From Clostridium sp. cel8 (lineage in GTDB: Bacteria; Bacillota; Clostridia; Clostridiales; Clostridiaceae), in the NCBI RefSeq assembly GCF_014050525.1, contig NZ_JACGAG010000002.1, positions 273,244 to 337,243 on the forward strand: a stretch of 64,000 bases of DNA, read 5' to 3'. A program made the translations under genes and the position numbers. This document shows positions 1-9,195 of the stretch, piece after piece (position 1 is the stretch's first letter; every line of letters begins with the position of its first letter). Under the pieces are notes generated by a model. That model worked only from the letters and a program-made list of their open reading frames with translations. It had not been told where the DNA came from and ran no database searches.

Positions 1-100
1 ATCATACATACGAATTGCATATTCAAATACTTCTTTATCAATGTTCCTGTTAATACTTTTGTAATCATTTTTTTAAAATTTATTTTTATTAACACATCAA
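1..100 (-). other. Possible edge of a leftward coding fragment
   Basis: On the minus strand one frame is open from about position 70 to the left edge and reads as protein-like sequence (it includes DKEVFEYAIRMYD), but a stop lies just upstream and no start codon or ribosome binding site is visible. It may be the eroded 5' end of a gene or a remnant. The family is not recognised and the function is unknown. Confidence 0.2.
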
Positions 101-115
101 ATATAAATATATGTA

Positions 116-146
116 TTGCACATGACGTAACGTCATGTGATAATAT
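116..146 (+). promoter_or_regulatory. MerR-type promoter with operator in a 19-bp spacer
   Basis: A -35-like TTGCAC (116-121) and a -10-like TAATAT (141-146) are separated by 19 bp. The spacer is filled by a perfect inverted repeat at 119-139, with arm CACATGACGT and a 1-nt centre. Overlong 19-bp spacers with a centred palindrome are the hallmark of promoters activated by MerR-family untwisting. The downstream gene encodes a MerR protein, so autoregulation is the simplest reading. Confidence 0.75.
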
Positions 147-190
147 ATTGTAAGTAGAAAATTATATATTGTAATTATATGAGGTGAAAA

Positions 191-1393
191 ATGCCGTTTG
201 ATAAAATTTCTCTTTTTACCATAGGAGAATTTGCAAAAAAATCAAATATTACCGTAAGAACTTTAAGATATTATGATAAAATAGGTCTATTAAAGCCGTC
301 AAATTATAATCATGCAGGACATAGGCTATACAGTCAATCAGATTTTGGTAGACTGCAAAAAATACTCACATTGAAGTTCATAGGTCTTTCCTTAAAAGAT
401 ATATCTAAAATAATGAATTATGACACAAGAGATGAAGATCTTAAAAAATCCCTTCAGATACAGAGGGAAATCATGAAAGAAAAAGTTTATCACATAGAAT
501 CAGTTATAAAGTCAATTGATGAAGCTATAGGAATGCTTAACAGCGAAAATTCTTTAGATTGGGGTAAATTTGTAAATATAATAAATACAATAAATATAGA
601 TCAGAAGTGGATGGAACAGTACGAAAATGCCTCCAATCTAAATGCAAGAATAAAAATTCATGAATTATTTAGTACAAATAGTAAAGGATGGATGTGCTGG
701 TTTTTTGAGCACCTTAACTTTCCAGAAAAGGCTAATATATTAGAACTTGGCTGTGGTACTGGAGAGCTTTGGCAAAAAAATATAAATAGGATTCCTGAAA
801 ACTGGAATATAATTCTTACAGATTTCTCTAAAGGAATGTTAATGGATGCAAATAAAAATTTAGATAAAAACAGCAATAGATTTCAGTTTAAACTAGTTGA
901 TGCTCAAAACATACCTTTTAATAACAATTACTTTGATGGTATAATTGCCAATAACATGCTCTATCATATTTCAGATATAGAAAAAGCATTTTCAGAAATA
1001 AATAGAGTTTTAAAACCTGGAGGTACATTTTATGCCTCTACTGTAGGAAAGAATCACATGAAGGAAATGCGCCAAATAGTTTCTGCTTTTAATTCACCAA
1101 ATCTCACTACAAATAGTTGGAATCTAACAGAAAGTTTTCAACTTGAAAATGGTAAAGATAAATTAAAAAAATGGTTTAAAGATATAGAACTTATAAGATA
1201 TGATGACAGCTTAAAACTTACAGATGAAGCTCCTCTTATTGATTATATATTTTCCATGCCTGGAAACAAAAGAAATTCTTTTAGCAAAAAAGAGCTTCAA
1301 AAATTGACAGATTTTCTACATTATAAAATAATGAAAAATGGTTATATTTATATAACCAAAGACACTGGCTTTTTTAAAAGTAAAAAATTATAA
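191..1393 (+). CDS. MerR-family regulator fused to a SAM-dependent methyltransferase
   Basis: A 400-residue protein. Residues 8-75 form a MerR winged helix (TIGEFAKKSNITVRTLRYYDKIGLL, with the usual RYYD and GHRLYS motifs), followed by a helical linker to about residue 115. From about residue 155 there is a class I methyltransferase: motif I ILELGCGTGELW, then LTDFSKGML, DAQNIPF, and NRVLKPGG after motif III. MerR proteins usually carry a short effector-binding domain instead. The methyltransferase may sense SAM or a small-molecule substrate, or modify a toxic compound that also induces the gene. The start is supported by GAGGTG eight bases upstream. The promoter at 116-146 suggests autoregulation. 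The domain assignment is firm; the substrate is unknown. Confidence 0.85.
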   Translation: MPFDKISLFTIGEFAKKSNITVRTLRYYDKIGLLKPSNYNHAGHRLYSQSDFGRLQKILTLKFIGLSLKDISKIMNYDTRDEDLKKSLQIQREIMKEKVYHIESVIKSIDEAIGMLNSENSLDWGKFVNIINTINIDQKWMEQYENASNLNARIKIHELFSTNSKGWMCWFFEHLNFPEKANILELGCGTGELWQKNINRIPENWNIILTDFSKGMLMDANKNLDKNSNRFQFKLVDAQNIPFNNNYFDGIIANNMLYHISDIEKAFSEINRVLKPGGTFYASTVGKNHMKEMRQIVSAFNSPNLTTNSWNLTESFQLENGKDKLKKWFKDIELIRYDDSLKLTDEAPLIDYIFSMPGNKRNSFSKKELQKLTDFLHYKIMKNGYIYITKDTGFFKSKKL

Positions 1394-1463
1394 TGTAGAT
1401 TCATTAAAATAATTTAATATACTTTATAATATAAAAAATGAAAAAAGAAAGGACTTGAAATAT

Positions 1464-2642
1464 ATGAGTAAAAAAATTACATTTTCTCCACCAGATATAA
1501 CTCAATCCGAAATAGATGCAGTAGTTGAAGTACTTAAATCAGGTTGGATAACTAGTGGTCCTAAAACTGCAGAATTTGAAAAATCTCTTGCAAAATACTG
1601 CAATACAAATCATGCAGTAGCAGTTTCAAGTGCTACTGCTGGACTTGAACTATTGCTTCAGGTATTTGACATAAAAGAAGGTGATGACGTTATAACAACT
1701 CCTTATACTTATACAGCTACTGCAAGTGTATCTATTCACAGAGGAATAAAGCCAACTTTTGTAGATGTAAAAAAAGATAGTTTTTCCATAGATATTGAAA
1801 AATTAGCAGATGCCATAAAACCAAATACAAAAGCCATATATTCTGTGGACTTTGCAGGTGTTCCTGTAGACTATGATGGAATACATGAAGTTCTAAAGGC
1901 TAAAAAGCGAGAAGATATACTTCTTGTATCAGATTCTGCACATGCTCTAGGTGCAAGTTACAAAGGTAAAAAAGTTGGTAGCCAAATGGATGCCCATGTA
2001 TTTTCTTTTCATGCAGTAAAGAACTTAACTACTGCAGAAGGCGGTGCTATAACTTTCAATGACAACAACTTAAAGGGGAAAATTGATTTAAGAAAAGAAT
2101 TTAAACTTATGTCCCTTCACGGTCAGTCAAAAGATGCACTTTCAAAAATGAAAGCTGGTGCATGGAAATATGACATAGTATATCCTGGATATAAATGCAA
2201 CATGACAGATATAAATGCTGCTATTGGGCTAGTTCAGCTTTCAAGATACGAAAATATGCTAAAACATCGTAAAGAAATATTTCAAATATACAGCAATGCT
2301 TTAAAAGAAAAAGAATGGGCCATAGTGCCTTTTGAAAAAAATGATAAATTAGTTACTTCGTACCATTTATACCCACTTAGAATAAATGGAATAGATGAAA
2401 ACACTAGAAATGAAATCATAAAGATAATGGCGGATAAAGGTATAGCAACCAATGTACACTTTACTCCACTGCCAATGTTTACTGCATATAAAAAACTTGG
2501 ATATTCTATAAGTGATTATCCTAACGCATATAATCAATATGTAAATGAAATAACTCTTCCATTATATTCTACTCTTTCAAATGATGATGCAGAATATGTT
2601 ATAGAAAATTTGATAGATACAGTGGAAAACATACTTAAATAA
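1464..2642 (+). CDS. DegT/DnrJ/EryC1/StrS-family PLP aminotransferase
   Basis: Start taken at ATG 1464, about 11 bases after GAAAGG, rather than the in-frame TTG at 1455 that touches that site. The protein of about 392 residues begins with KITFSPPDIT and shows the fold-type I sugar aminotransferase signatures: SGWITSGPKTAEFE, VAVSSATAGLEL, DDVITTPYTYTATA, DSAHALGASY and the lysine region FSFHAVKNLTTAEGG. Such enzymes transfer an amino group to keto-sugar nucleotides for cell-surface glycans or secondary metabolites. It lies 33 bp before a second family member, probably in the same transcript. No other nucleotide-sugar genes are nearby, so the substrate cannot be named. Confidence 0.85.
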   Translation: MSKKITFSPPDITQSEIDAVVEVLKSGWITSGPKTAEFEKSLAKYCNTNHAVAVSSATAGLELLLQVFDIKEGDDVITTPYTYTATASVSIHRGIKPTFVDVKKDSFSIDIEKLADAIKPNTKAIYSVDFAGVPVDYDGIHEVLKAKKREDILLVSDSAHALGASYKGKKVGSQMDAHVFSFHAVKNLTTAEGGAITFNDNNLKGKIDLRKEFKLMSLHGQSKDALSKMKAGAWKYDIVYPGYKCNMTDINAAIGLVQLSRYENMLKHRKEIFQIYSNALKEKEWAIVPFEKNDKLVTSYHLYPLRINGIDENTRNEIIKIMADKGIATNVHFTPLPMFTAYKKLGYSISDYPNAYNQYVNEITLPLYSTLSNDDAEYVIENLIDTVENILK

Positions 2643-2675
2643 TTTATATGATATAAAAGAAAGGTTGATATAATT

Positions 2676-3797
2676 ATGAAAGTAAATTTTTATACTCCAA
2701 AAAGAGAATACCATTCTAAAAAGAAAGAATTTGATGATGCAATATCTAAAGTAATAGAAAGCGGAAGTTTTATACTTGGAAGTGAAGTATCTCAGCTTGA
2801 AGAAGGCATAAAAAAGTATACAGGTGCAAAACATGCAATAGGAGTGGCTTCTGGAACTGATGCTCTTGTAATAGCTTCAGATGTATTAGGATTTAAAGAT
2901 GGAGGTGAAGTTATAACCTCACCATTTACATTTTTAGCATCAGCTTCTTGCCTTGCAAAGCACAATGCAAAACCTGTTTTTGTAGATATAGATGAGGATA
3001 CATTCAATATAGATGCAAATAAAATAGAAGAAAAAATAACAGATAAAACCGTTGGAATACTTCCAATACACTTGTTTTCACAAATGTCAGATATGGATAA
3101 AATAATGGATATTGCCAAAACACACAACCTTAAAGTACTAGAGGATGCAGCCGAAGCCTTTGGAATGAGATGGAAAGGAAATGGTACTGAATACAAACAT
3201 TCGGGAACTATAGGAGATATGGGTATCTTTTCTTTCTTCCCTACAAAAACTTTAGGTGGTTACGGTGATTCTGGAATGATAGTTACAAATAATGATGAAC
3301 TTGCAAAACGTGCAAGAATGTTTAGAGTACATGGTGCTTCTAAAAAATATCATTATGACTACATAGGATACAATTCAAGACTTGATACCATTCAAGCAGC
3401 TATACTTCTTGTAAAGCTCAAATATATTGATGATGCCATAAAAAATAGGGCCAAAGTTGCAAAATGGTATACTGATAGACTTTCTAGTTGCCAGTATATA
3501 AAACTTCCTAAAATAAAAGGCAATCAAAATGGAGTATACTACGTTTTCAACTTACTAGCAGAAAAAAGAGATGACCTTTCCGCTTATCTTAAAGAAAAAG
3601 GAATAGGGTCAAGTATATACTATCCAATTCCACTTCACCTTCAGAAATGTTTCGACTATCTTGGATATAAAAAAGGAGATTTTCCTATAGCTGAAAAACT
3701 TTCTGAAAAAGTTATAGCTCTTCCAATATATCCTGAAATAACTGAAGATGAAGTTGACTTTGTATGTAGCACTATAAAAGATTTCTATAGTAAATAA
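2676..3797 (+). CDS. Second DegT/DnrJ/EryC1/StrS-family aminotransferase
   Basis: A 373-residue PLP enzyme with SGSFILGSEVSQLE, GVASGTDALVIA, EVITSPFTFLASA, EDAAEAFGM and the lysine region FSFFPTKTLGGYGDSG. It belongs to the same superfamily as the preceding gene but diverges from it in the active-site loop (FFPTKTLGGYGD against FHAVKNLTTAEG), so the two probably act on different keto sugars rather than being a recent duplication. ATG 2676 follows AGAAAGGT. A bidirectional hairpin terminator lies just downstream. Confidence 0.85.
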   Translation: MKVNFYTPKREYHSKKKEFDDAISKVIESGSFILGSEVSQLEEGIKKYTGAKHAIGVASGTDALVIASDVLGFKDGGEVITSPFTFLASASCLAKHNAKPVFVDIDEDTFNIDANKIEEKITDKTVGILPIHLFSQMSDMDKIMDIAKTHNLKVLEDAAEAFGMRWKGNGTEYKHSGTIGDMGIFSFFPTKTLGGYGDSGMIVTNNDELAKRARMFRVHGASKKYHYDYIGYNSRLDTIQAAILLVKLKYIDDAIKNRAKVAKWYTDRLSSCQYIKLPKIKGNQNGVYYVFNLLAEKRDDLSAYLKEKGIGSSIYYPIPLHLQKCFDYLGYKKGDFPIAEKLSEKVIALPIYPEITEDEVDFVCSTIKDFYSK

Positions 3798-3813
3798 TGT
3801 TTTAAACAAATTA

Positions 3814-3862
3814 AAAACACAGAGGTTAGTCAAATACACTATTTGATTTCTCCCTGTGTTTT
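3814..3862. terminator. Bidirectional hairpin terminator
   Basis: Arms AAAACACAG and CTGTGTTTT (3814-3822 and 3854-3862) flank an inner inverted repeat TCAAAT/ATTTGA. Both strands end the stem in a run of T, which suits the convergent genes on either side. Confidence 0.7.
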
Positions 3863-3876
3863 AATTTATAGAGCCC

Positions 3877-4581
3877 CTATTCAATTCCAGTTCTTATATT
3901 TTTTATACATGCACTATGTATATTTCTCTTCTCCATGTCACTTGCAGTTTTTTCATAATCATACTCAAATTCTACAATTTCAGTATTTACCTTGCCTTTA
4001 GATATATATATTTCCATGTATGTTCCATTTGGTCTTCCTATCTTTGGCTTTCCAATACTACCGTCATTTAAAATTATCTTAGTTCCATAATTCTTTGCAT
4101 ATGGTATATGGGTATGTGCACATACAAGTACATCTTCTTTTAGTTCATTCATAACTTCTTCTGCATTTTTAGATCCTTCCAAAAGATATTCATTTATTTT
4201 TCTTGTGCTGCCATGAACAAATCTTATATTTTTACCTTCAAATTCTAGAACTATGTTTTTGGGAAGAGATCTTAAGTAACTTCTATTCTCATCTTTCAAC
4301 TCTTTTGCCGCCCAAGGCATGCAGAATTTATTTACTTCTGTATCTCTTATATAATTAAATTTTTCTTCTAAAACTGCTGCATCATAATTTCCAAGTATAC
4401 TCAATATATTTCTCTTTCTTATAAGTTCTATTACTTCATTTGGAAAAGGTCCGTATCCTACAAGGTCACCTAAGCATATAATACTATCAACTTTTCTATC
4501 TTCTATAGTAGAAAGCGCCTTTTTTAGTGCTTCTAAATTTCCATGTATATCAGAAATAGCTGCTAACTTCACTTTTGTCAT
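3877..4581 (-). CDS. Calcineurin-like metallophosphoesterase (YfcE/MJ0936-like)
   Basis: A 234-residue soluble protein with all metallophosphoesterase metal-binding motifs in order: SDIHGN (residues 9-14), GDLVGYGP, GNYDA, a mid-protein HGS and AHTHIPY. Proteins of this size with a single domain are usually phosphodiesterases of unknown natural substrate. It is transcribed leftward, divergent from the exporter gene at 4681, with 99 bp between the two starts. The ATG is preceded by GGGAGATG. The fold is secure; the substrate is not. Confidence 0.85.
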   Translation of the reverse strand: MTKVKLAAISDIHGNLEALKKALSTIEDRKVDSIICLGDLVGYGPFPNEVIELIRKRNILSILGNYDAAVLEEKFNYIRDTEVNKFCMPWAAKELKDENRSYLRSLPKNIVLEFEGKNIRFVHGSTRKINEYLLEGSKNAEEVMNELKEDVLVCAHTHIPYAKNYGTKIILNDGSIGKPKIGRPNGTYMEIYISKGKVNTEIVEFEYDYEKTASDMEKRNIHSACIKNIRTGIE

Positions 4582-4680
4582 CTCCCTTAAATAATCTTCA
4601 TAGAATAATTATATTACATGATATAATTATAAACAAATATGGATACTCATATACTGAAATTAAGAAAGGAACTAAGCTTT

Positions 4681-6102
4681 ATGGAAAATCAAGAAAGAAA
4701 AAATAAATGGAAAATATTATGTTTGGTTTTAATGGGACCTCTTATTGCTACAATAGATGCAAGTATAGTAAATGTAGCACTTCCAGACATGGCAACTAAA
4801 CTATCTGCAAGTATAGATACTATACAGTGGGTTGTAACAAGCTATTTAATTGTAATTTCAGCATTAATTTTAATGTTTGGAAGAATAGGCGACTTAATTG
4901 GAAAATCTAAAGTATTTCACAGAGGATTTATTATATTTTCTCTTGGCTCTCTACTGTGTTCACTGTCAAACACCGTAGAATTTCTCATAATTTCAAGAGT
5001 TATTCAGGCAATTGGAGCATCTATGATAATGTCATCAAATCAAGGAATAATTGCTGATACATTTTTGCCAAATGAAAGAGGAAAGGCTCTTGGACTCCTA
5101 GGTTCAACTGTAGCAATTGGAACTATGCTAGGTCCTCCTATAGGTGGTTTTTTAGTACAATTTTTTAGCTGGCAGTATATATTCATTATAAATATACCTA
5201 TCGGATTAATTGCATTCATAGCCGGATTAAAGATACTCCCAAAAGAGAACAAATCAGGAAGTATAAAAGACCTTGACTATAAAGGTTCCGTTTTATTTAT
5301 GGTGTTCATAGTTTGCATATTCTGGGCACTTTCAAGTGGTGAAAAACTTGGTTGGAGCAATATATATATACTATCGTCATTTATAATTTCAATAATTTCA
5401 ATAGTATTATTCTACTTTGCGGAGAACAGAATTAAAAATCCAATGATTCAATTTTCAATATTTAAAAATACTCTATTTGACATAAGTCTATTATGTGCAT
5501 TTATATCTTTCACTGTAATATTTTGTAACAATATAATCTATCCATTTTACCTCCAATATGTTATGAAAGTATCACCCTCAATGTCTGGACTTTTTATGGT
5601 GGTTTTCCCAATATTTGCAGGATTAGTATCTCCAATAAGCGGATATATATCCGATAAAATCGGTGGAGAAATTCCAACCTTTTTAGGATTGTTTTTAACT
5701 GTTATAGGCCTTGTAGTACTATCTTCTTTAAATATGGAATCAAACTATTTTCATATAGTCCTTGGAGTGGCATTTTTAGGTATAGGAAATGGCCTTTTCC
5801 AATCTCCTAACAATTCTCTTATTATGTCATTAGTATCTACGGATAAATTAGGTATAGCAGGAAGTATAAATGCCCTTGTACGAAATATAGGAATGGTTTT
5901 TGGAGCAAGCATTTCAGTAGTTCTTCTTTACAACAGAATGAGCTATAAAATAGGTTATAAAGTAACTAATTTTATACCGTCAAGACCTGATGTATTCATA
6001 TATTCTATGAAAATTGTATATTTAATTGCAGCACTTTTTTGCACATTTGCAATTATACTCTCTCTTTCAAGAATATTGGTCATAAAGAAGAAAAAATCCT
6101 AG
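4681..6102 (+). CDS. DHA2-family (EmrB/QacA-type) MFS exporter
   Basis: A 473-residue, very hydrophobic protein with about 14 membrane segments. It has the DHA2 motifs: TIDASIVNVALPDM in the first helix region, WVVTSYL, FGRIGDLIGKSKVF (motif A) and GSTVAIGTMLGPPIGGFL (motif C of drug:H+ antiporters). ATG 4681 has AAGAAAGGA about 10 bases upstream and is preferred over the in-frame ATG 4639. The likely role is proton-driven efflux of lipophilic compounds. Its stop is only three bases from the stop of the convergent gene at 6106-6801, so no room is left for a separate terminator. Confidence 0.85.
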   Translation: MENQERKNKWKILCLVLMGPLIATIDASIVNVALPDMATKLSASIDTIQWVVTSYLIVISALILMFGRIGDLIGKSKVFHRGFIIFSLGSLLCSLSNTVEFLIISRVIQAIGASMIMSSNQGIIADTFLPNERGKALGLLGSTVAIGTMLGPPIGGFLVQFFSWQYIFIINIPIGLIAFIAGLKILPKENKSGSIKDLDYKGSVLFMVFIVCIFWALSSGEKLGWSNIYILSSFIISIISIVLFYFAENRIKNPMIQFSIFKNTLFDISLLCAFISFTVIFCNNIIYPFYLQYVMKVSPSMSGLFMVVFPIFAGLVSPISGYISDKIGGEIPTFLGLFLTVIGLVVLSSLNMESNYFHIVLGVAFLGIGNGLFQSPNNSLIMSLVSTDKLGIAGSINALVRNIGMVFGASISVVLLYNRMSYKIGYKVTNFIPSRPDVFIYSMKIVYLIAALFCTFAIILSLSRILVIKKKKS

Positions 6103-6105
6103 AAA

Positions 6106-6801
6106 TTACATCCACATATATAATTTATCCGCTAATGTAAGTTTTCCAGGATCCCAGTTTCTTGTAGGGCAATCTATTATTTTATGTGGTATGTTAAATA
6201 AAGCTATAAGACTATTGAATTTTTCATCAAGCCAAGGCGGCGTCCAGCTTCCAGATCTGCACAAATGAATTGAATCTACCTCTATGTTAGGCAAACTATC
6301 TTCTTTAATATATTTTATGTTAAATTTACTATTTATCTCTTTAAATTCACTTTCTTCTTCTAATGTATATGGACTATATACTATACTTGCTCTATTTATA
6401 ATATTGTCTTTAAACAATTTGCCAAGCCAATTTGCACAGTTTACCTCAAATTTTAAAGATTCCATTCCCCCATATCCTAAATCTGAATGAGCATCAAAAT
6501 TTATTACATTTTCACACTTATTTGCCTTAGCTATATCATAAGAGTATTTGTGTGAATCTGATACATACATTTTTATATTGCTTTTAAACTTTATGTATTT
6601 TCTTATTATCTTTAAAAATACATTTAAATCCCTTTCCACCTTTATTGATTTTTCTATATTAATACCTCTTTTCATACTGTCAAAATATCTTTTATACCAT
6701 ATAAACATCATATTTTCTTTATTTTCAATATAAGATCCACTCCAATTTTGTTCTATAGGAATAAAATAGTCCCAATCTATACTCAAAAGACTTTTTAACA
6801 T
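6106..6801 (-). CDS. Conserved hypothetical protein with an arginase-like DAHSD motif (UPF0489-like)
   Basis: A protein of about 231 residues. The start is taken at ATG 6801, eight bases after AAGAGG, not the GTG at 6810. The only strong motif is NVINFDAHSDLGYGG, in which DAHSD resembles the metal-binding DAHxD of the arginase/deacetylase fold and of UPF0489 proteins. Near the end, SIHLCRSGSWTPPWLDEKF and RNWDPGKL look conserved and could carry further ligands. No signal peptide or membrane segment is seen. Whether it is a hydrolase is inference; no substrate is suggested by the neighbours. Confidence 0.5.
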   Translation of the reverse strand: MLKSLLSIDWDYFIPIEQNWSGSYIENKENMMFIWYKRYFDSMKRGINIEKSIKVERDLNVFLKIIRKYIKFKSNIKMYVSDSHKYSYDIAKANKCENVINFDAHSDLGYGGMESLKFEVNCANWLGKLFKDNIINRASIVYSPYTLEEESEFKEINSKFNIKYIKEDSLPNIEVDSIHLCRSGSWTPPWLDEKFNSLIALFNIPHKIIDCPTRNWDPGKLTLADKLYMWM

Positions 6802-6887
6802 AAAAAACACCTCTTAATGTACTATCTTATATCACTTTTACTAATATAGAGTCTATAAATGTATTTTTTTACACAATATTAACAACT

Positions 6888-6933
6888 TAAAAGAGTAGAA
6901 GAAAATTCATATTAATCTTCTTCTACTCTTTAA
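6888..6933 (-). terminator. Terminator of the PTS/polyol operon
   Basis: An inverted repeat with stem about 15-16 bp (AAAGAGTAGAAGAA against TTCTTCTACTCTTT) lies 23 bp past the stop of the HAD gene. It is the only strong hairpin after the leftward operon. Confidence 0.65.
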
Positions 6934-6956
6934 GTGGGCAATTAATTTTTTAACTT

Positions 6957-7787
6957 TTATTTGTGTATTTGTTCTAATACATCTTTCACATCACCTAGTG
7001 AATTGAAAATAAGTGTAGGCTGTACTTCAGATTCAATTAAATCATCAAGCTTTGCCTCACCAGATAAAACTAGAATAGTTACAGAATCATTGCCTTTACC
7101 AATTGCTATATCTGTGTAAATCCTGTCCCCTACAAAGGCAATCTCCTCTGCCTTAAAACCGGTATATTGCAAAATATACTGTAATGTATGATGTGATGGC
7201 TTACCGAAAAATTCTGGAACTACTCCAGTTGATGCTGTGATCATAGAACATATTGATCCACAATCAGGTATAAATCCATTTTCAGTGGGACAATTAAAAT
7301 CAGGATTAACACCTAAAAATAAAGCTCCGTTCCTTATGAGTTCACAGGCCTTAGAAACATTTTCATATACAAGTGAAGTATCAAAACCTACAACTACAAT
7401 ATCTGCATTATCAGATACTAAGTTGATTCCAGCTTTTACAAAATCGTTTTTCAAATATTCGTTTCCTAAGATAAATACCTTTTTATCTGGCATATTTTCT
7501 TTTATATAGTTTATGATCACCTGATTTGAAATAAGCATCATATCCTGTGATACTGGATATCCCATTTTTGTTATTCTATTTATATACACTTCAGCATTTT
7601 TTGAAGAGTTATTTGTAAAAAATTTAAACTGAATACCTTCTCTCTCCAGTTCTTTTAAAAACTCTATAGAACCTTCCAATATCCTATTTCCAAGATAAAC
7701 AGTTCCATCAAGGTCAAGAATAAAACATTTGACTTTTTTTAAAATATCACAAGAACTTTCCTTTGTATCAATTGTTCTCACTGGCAT
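6957..7787 (-). CDS. HAD-IIA (NagD/AraL-like) sugar-phosphate phosphatase
   Basis: A 276-residue HAD superfamily protein of subclass IIA. Motif I is LDLDGTVYLG (residues about 23-32), motif II FFTNNSS, then the cap domain, and GKPSHHTLQYIL with motif III/IV FVGDRIYTDIAIG. Relatives such as AraL and NagD dephosphorylate phosphosugars or phosphoglycolate with low specificity. It is the last gene of the sigma-54-controlled PTS operon, 30 bp after the AraM-type dehydrogenase, the same association seen for araL-araM of Bacillus. It may clear a dead-end phosphorylated intermediate or dephosphorylate the AraM product (inference). The start is supported by AAAGGAGA. Confidence 0.8.
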   Translation of the reverse strand: MPVRTIDTKESSCDILKKVKCFILDLDGTVYLGNRILEGSIEFLKELEREGIQFKFFTNNSSKNAEVYINRITKMGYPVSQDMMLISNQVIINYIKENMPDKKVFILGNEYLKNDFVKAGINLVSDNADIVVVGFDTSLVYENVSKACELIRNGALFLGVNPDFNCPTENGFIPDCGSICSMITASTGVVPEFFGKPSHHTLQYILQYTGFKAEEIAFVGDRIYTDIAIGKGNDSVTILVLSGEAKLDDLIESEVQPTLIFNSLGDVKDVLEQIHK

Positions 7788-7817
7788 ATATAAATATCTC
7801 CTTTTTAAGCATTATTA

Positions 7818-9176
7818 CTAGTTGTAATAAATATCTGCTATATAATTAGCTGCATCATCTAACTTTCCCATGTCTTCAAGGAGTTGAAAGATTCCATATC
7901 GCTTACGCATATCTTTTGCAGCAATAAAGCTCTTTATAAACATTTCTCTATCTATGTCTATATCTTTTGGATTCCATACAGCACCACATTTTTTCAAAGT
8001 TCCAATTATATCCTCTGGTTCAGGTACATTTTCTGTACAAATATTTTTTATAGCATCCCATTTCTTAGCTATTTTATCCATTTGAGCTTTTCTTTGGTGA
8101 ACTTCAAAGTTAATGCTATCTTGCTTAAATTGAATAATATTTTCAGCACTCTTTGTATAAACATCTTTTATATTCTGTAGCCATTTATCTTTGTCGAGCT
8201 TTAAATATTCTTCTTTTTCAATTATTTCATTTATGTCTAACTTTTTAGCATACTCAAATGCATAAGCTACAGCACCAACACCTACTCCTACAGTATTTCC
8301 GTGAAGCCACTTTTCATCTCCACCTCTATTCATGAATATCATTTCATAGCAGTGTGAAAGCTGATGCTCTCCACCTGATGCTGGTCTTGAAGCTCCAACC
8401 ATTCCAATTGCAATTCCAGACAAGATAAGTGCATTAGTTATATTTTTTATAGTTTCATCCTTTCTACTTGTCAAACCAGATGCAGCCTTTTCAACTTCTT
8501 TTAGTGAACTCATAACTAAAGATTCAACTTCACTGCAAAAATATTCATTATTCAGTATTTTCGCAATATTCCAATCTGCAAGTGCTGTATACTTTCCAAG
8601 AATGTCCCCAAGTCCTGCTTGAAGCATTTGCATAGGAGCATTTTTCATAATATCAATATCTCCTATAATAGCCATTGGATATATAGCATCAAATGTAACT
8701 TTTACATTATCACATACAAGAGGCGAAACTACTGATGCATAGCCGTCCATTGAAGGTGCTGTTCCAACAATCACATAAGGTACACCTATTTTATAGCTTA
8801 AAAATCTTGATATATCGTTTATTGTTCCAGAGCCTACTGCTACAACAAGTTCTGTATCTTTAGGTATTTCCATAATCAACCTACCTAGTGCAGTTTCATT
8901 TGGTATAAGATGCTTATTATTAAATACATGTCTACTTATTTTAAACTCATCTTTTAATAATTCTTCTACCTTTTTTCCAGCAACTTCAAAGGTATGGGTG
9001 TCTTCTATAATAAATACTCTTTTTCCTATATAGTCATTTATTACATCTGGAAGTTTATCTATAACGCCATTTCCAACTTTTATGTTGTCTATTTCTACTT
9101 TGTGAGTCCTTCCGCAGGAACAATTATAGTCAAGTCCAGTCATCTCTTCTACACTTAATTTTACTAAATCACTCAT
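7818..9176 (-). CDS. araM: sn-glycerol-1-phosphate dehydrogenase (AraM/EgsA family)
   Basis: A 452-residue protein read from ATG 9176, which has AAAGGAGG at good spacing. The N-terminus contains CSCGRTHKVEI. The NAD-binding part has VAVGSGTINDISRFLSY and VIVGTAPSMDGYAS. Metal ligands of the iron-alcohol-dehydrogenase/G1PDH fold are visible in GLGDILGKYTALADW, GGEHQLSHCYEM and WLHGNTVGVG. Family members interconvert dihydroxyacetone phosphate and sn-glycerol-1-phosphate with NAD(P)H. The position between a GpsA-like dehydrogenase and a HAD phosphatase in a PTS operon suggests a catabolic role rather than lipid synthesis (inference). Confidence 0.85.
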   Translation of the reverse strand: MSDLVKLSVEEMTGLDYNCSCGRTHKVEIDNIKVGNGVIDKLPDVINDYIGKRVFIIEDTHTFEVAGKKVEELLKDEFKISRHVFNNKHLIPNETALGRLIMEIPKDTELVVAVGSGTINDISRFLSYKIGVPYVIVGTAPSMDGYASVVSPLVCDNVKVTFDAIYPMAIIGDIDIMKNAPMQMLQAGLGDILGKYTALADWNIAKILNNEYFCSEVESLVMSSLKEVEKAASGLTSRKDETIKNITNALILSGIAIGMVGASRPASGGEHQLSHCYEMIFMNRGGDEKWLHGNTVGVGVGAVAYAFEYAKKLDINEIIEKEEYLKLDKDKWLQNIKDVYTKSAENIIQFKQDSINFEVHQRKAQMDKIAKKWDAIKNICTENVPEPEDIIGTLKKCGAVWNPKDIDIDREMFIKSFIAAKDMRKRYGIFQLLEDMGKLDDAANYIADIYYN

Positions 9177-9195
9177 ACCTTTTCCTCCTTTATTT

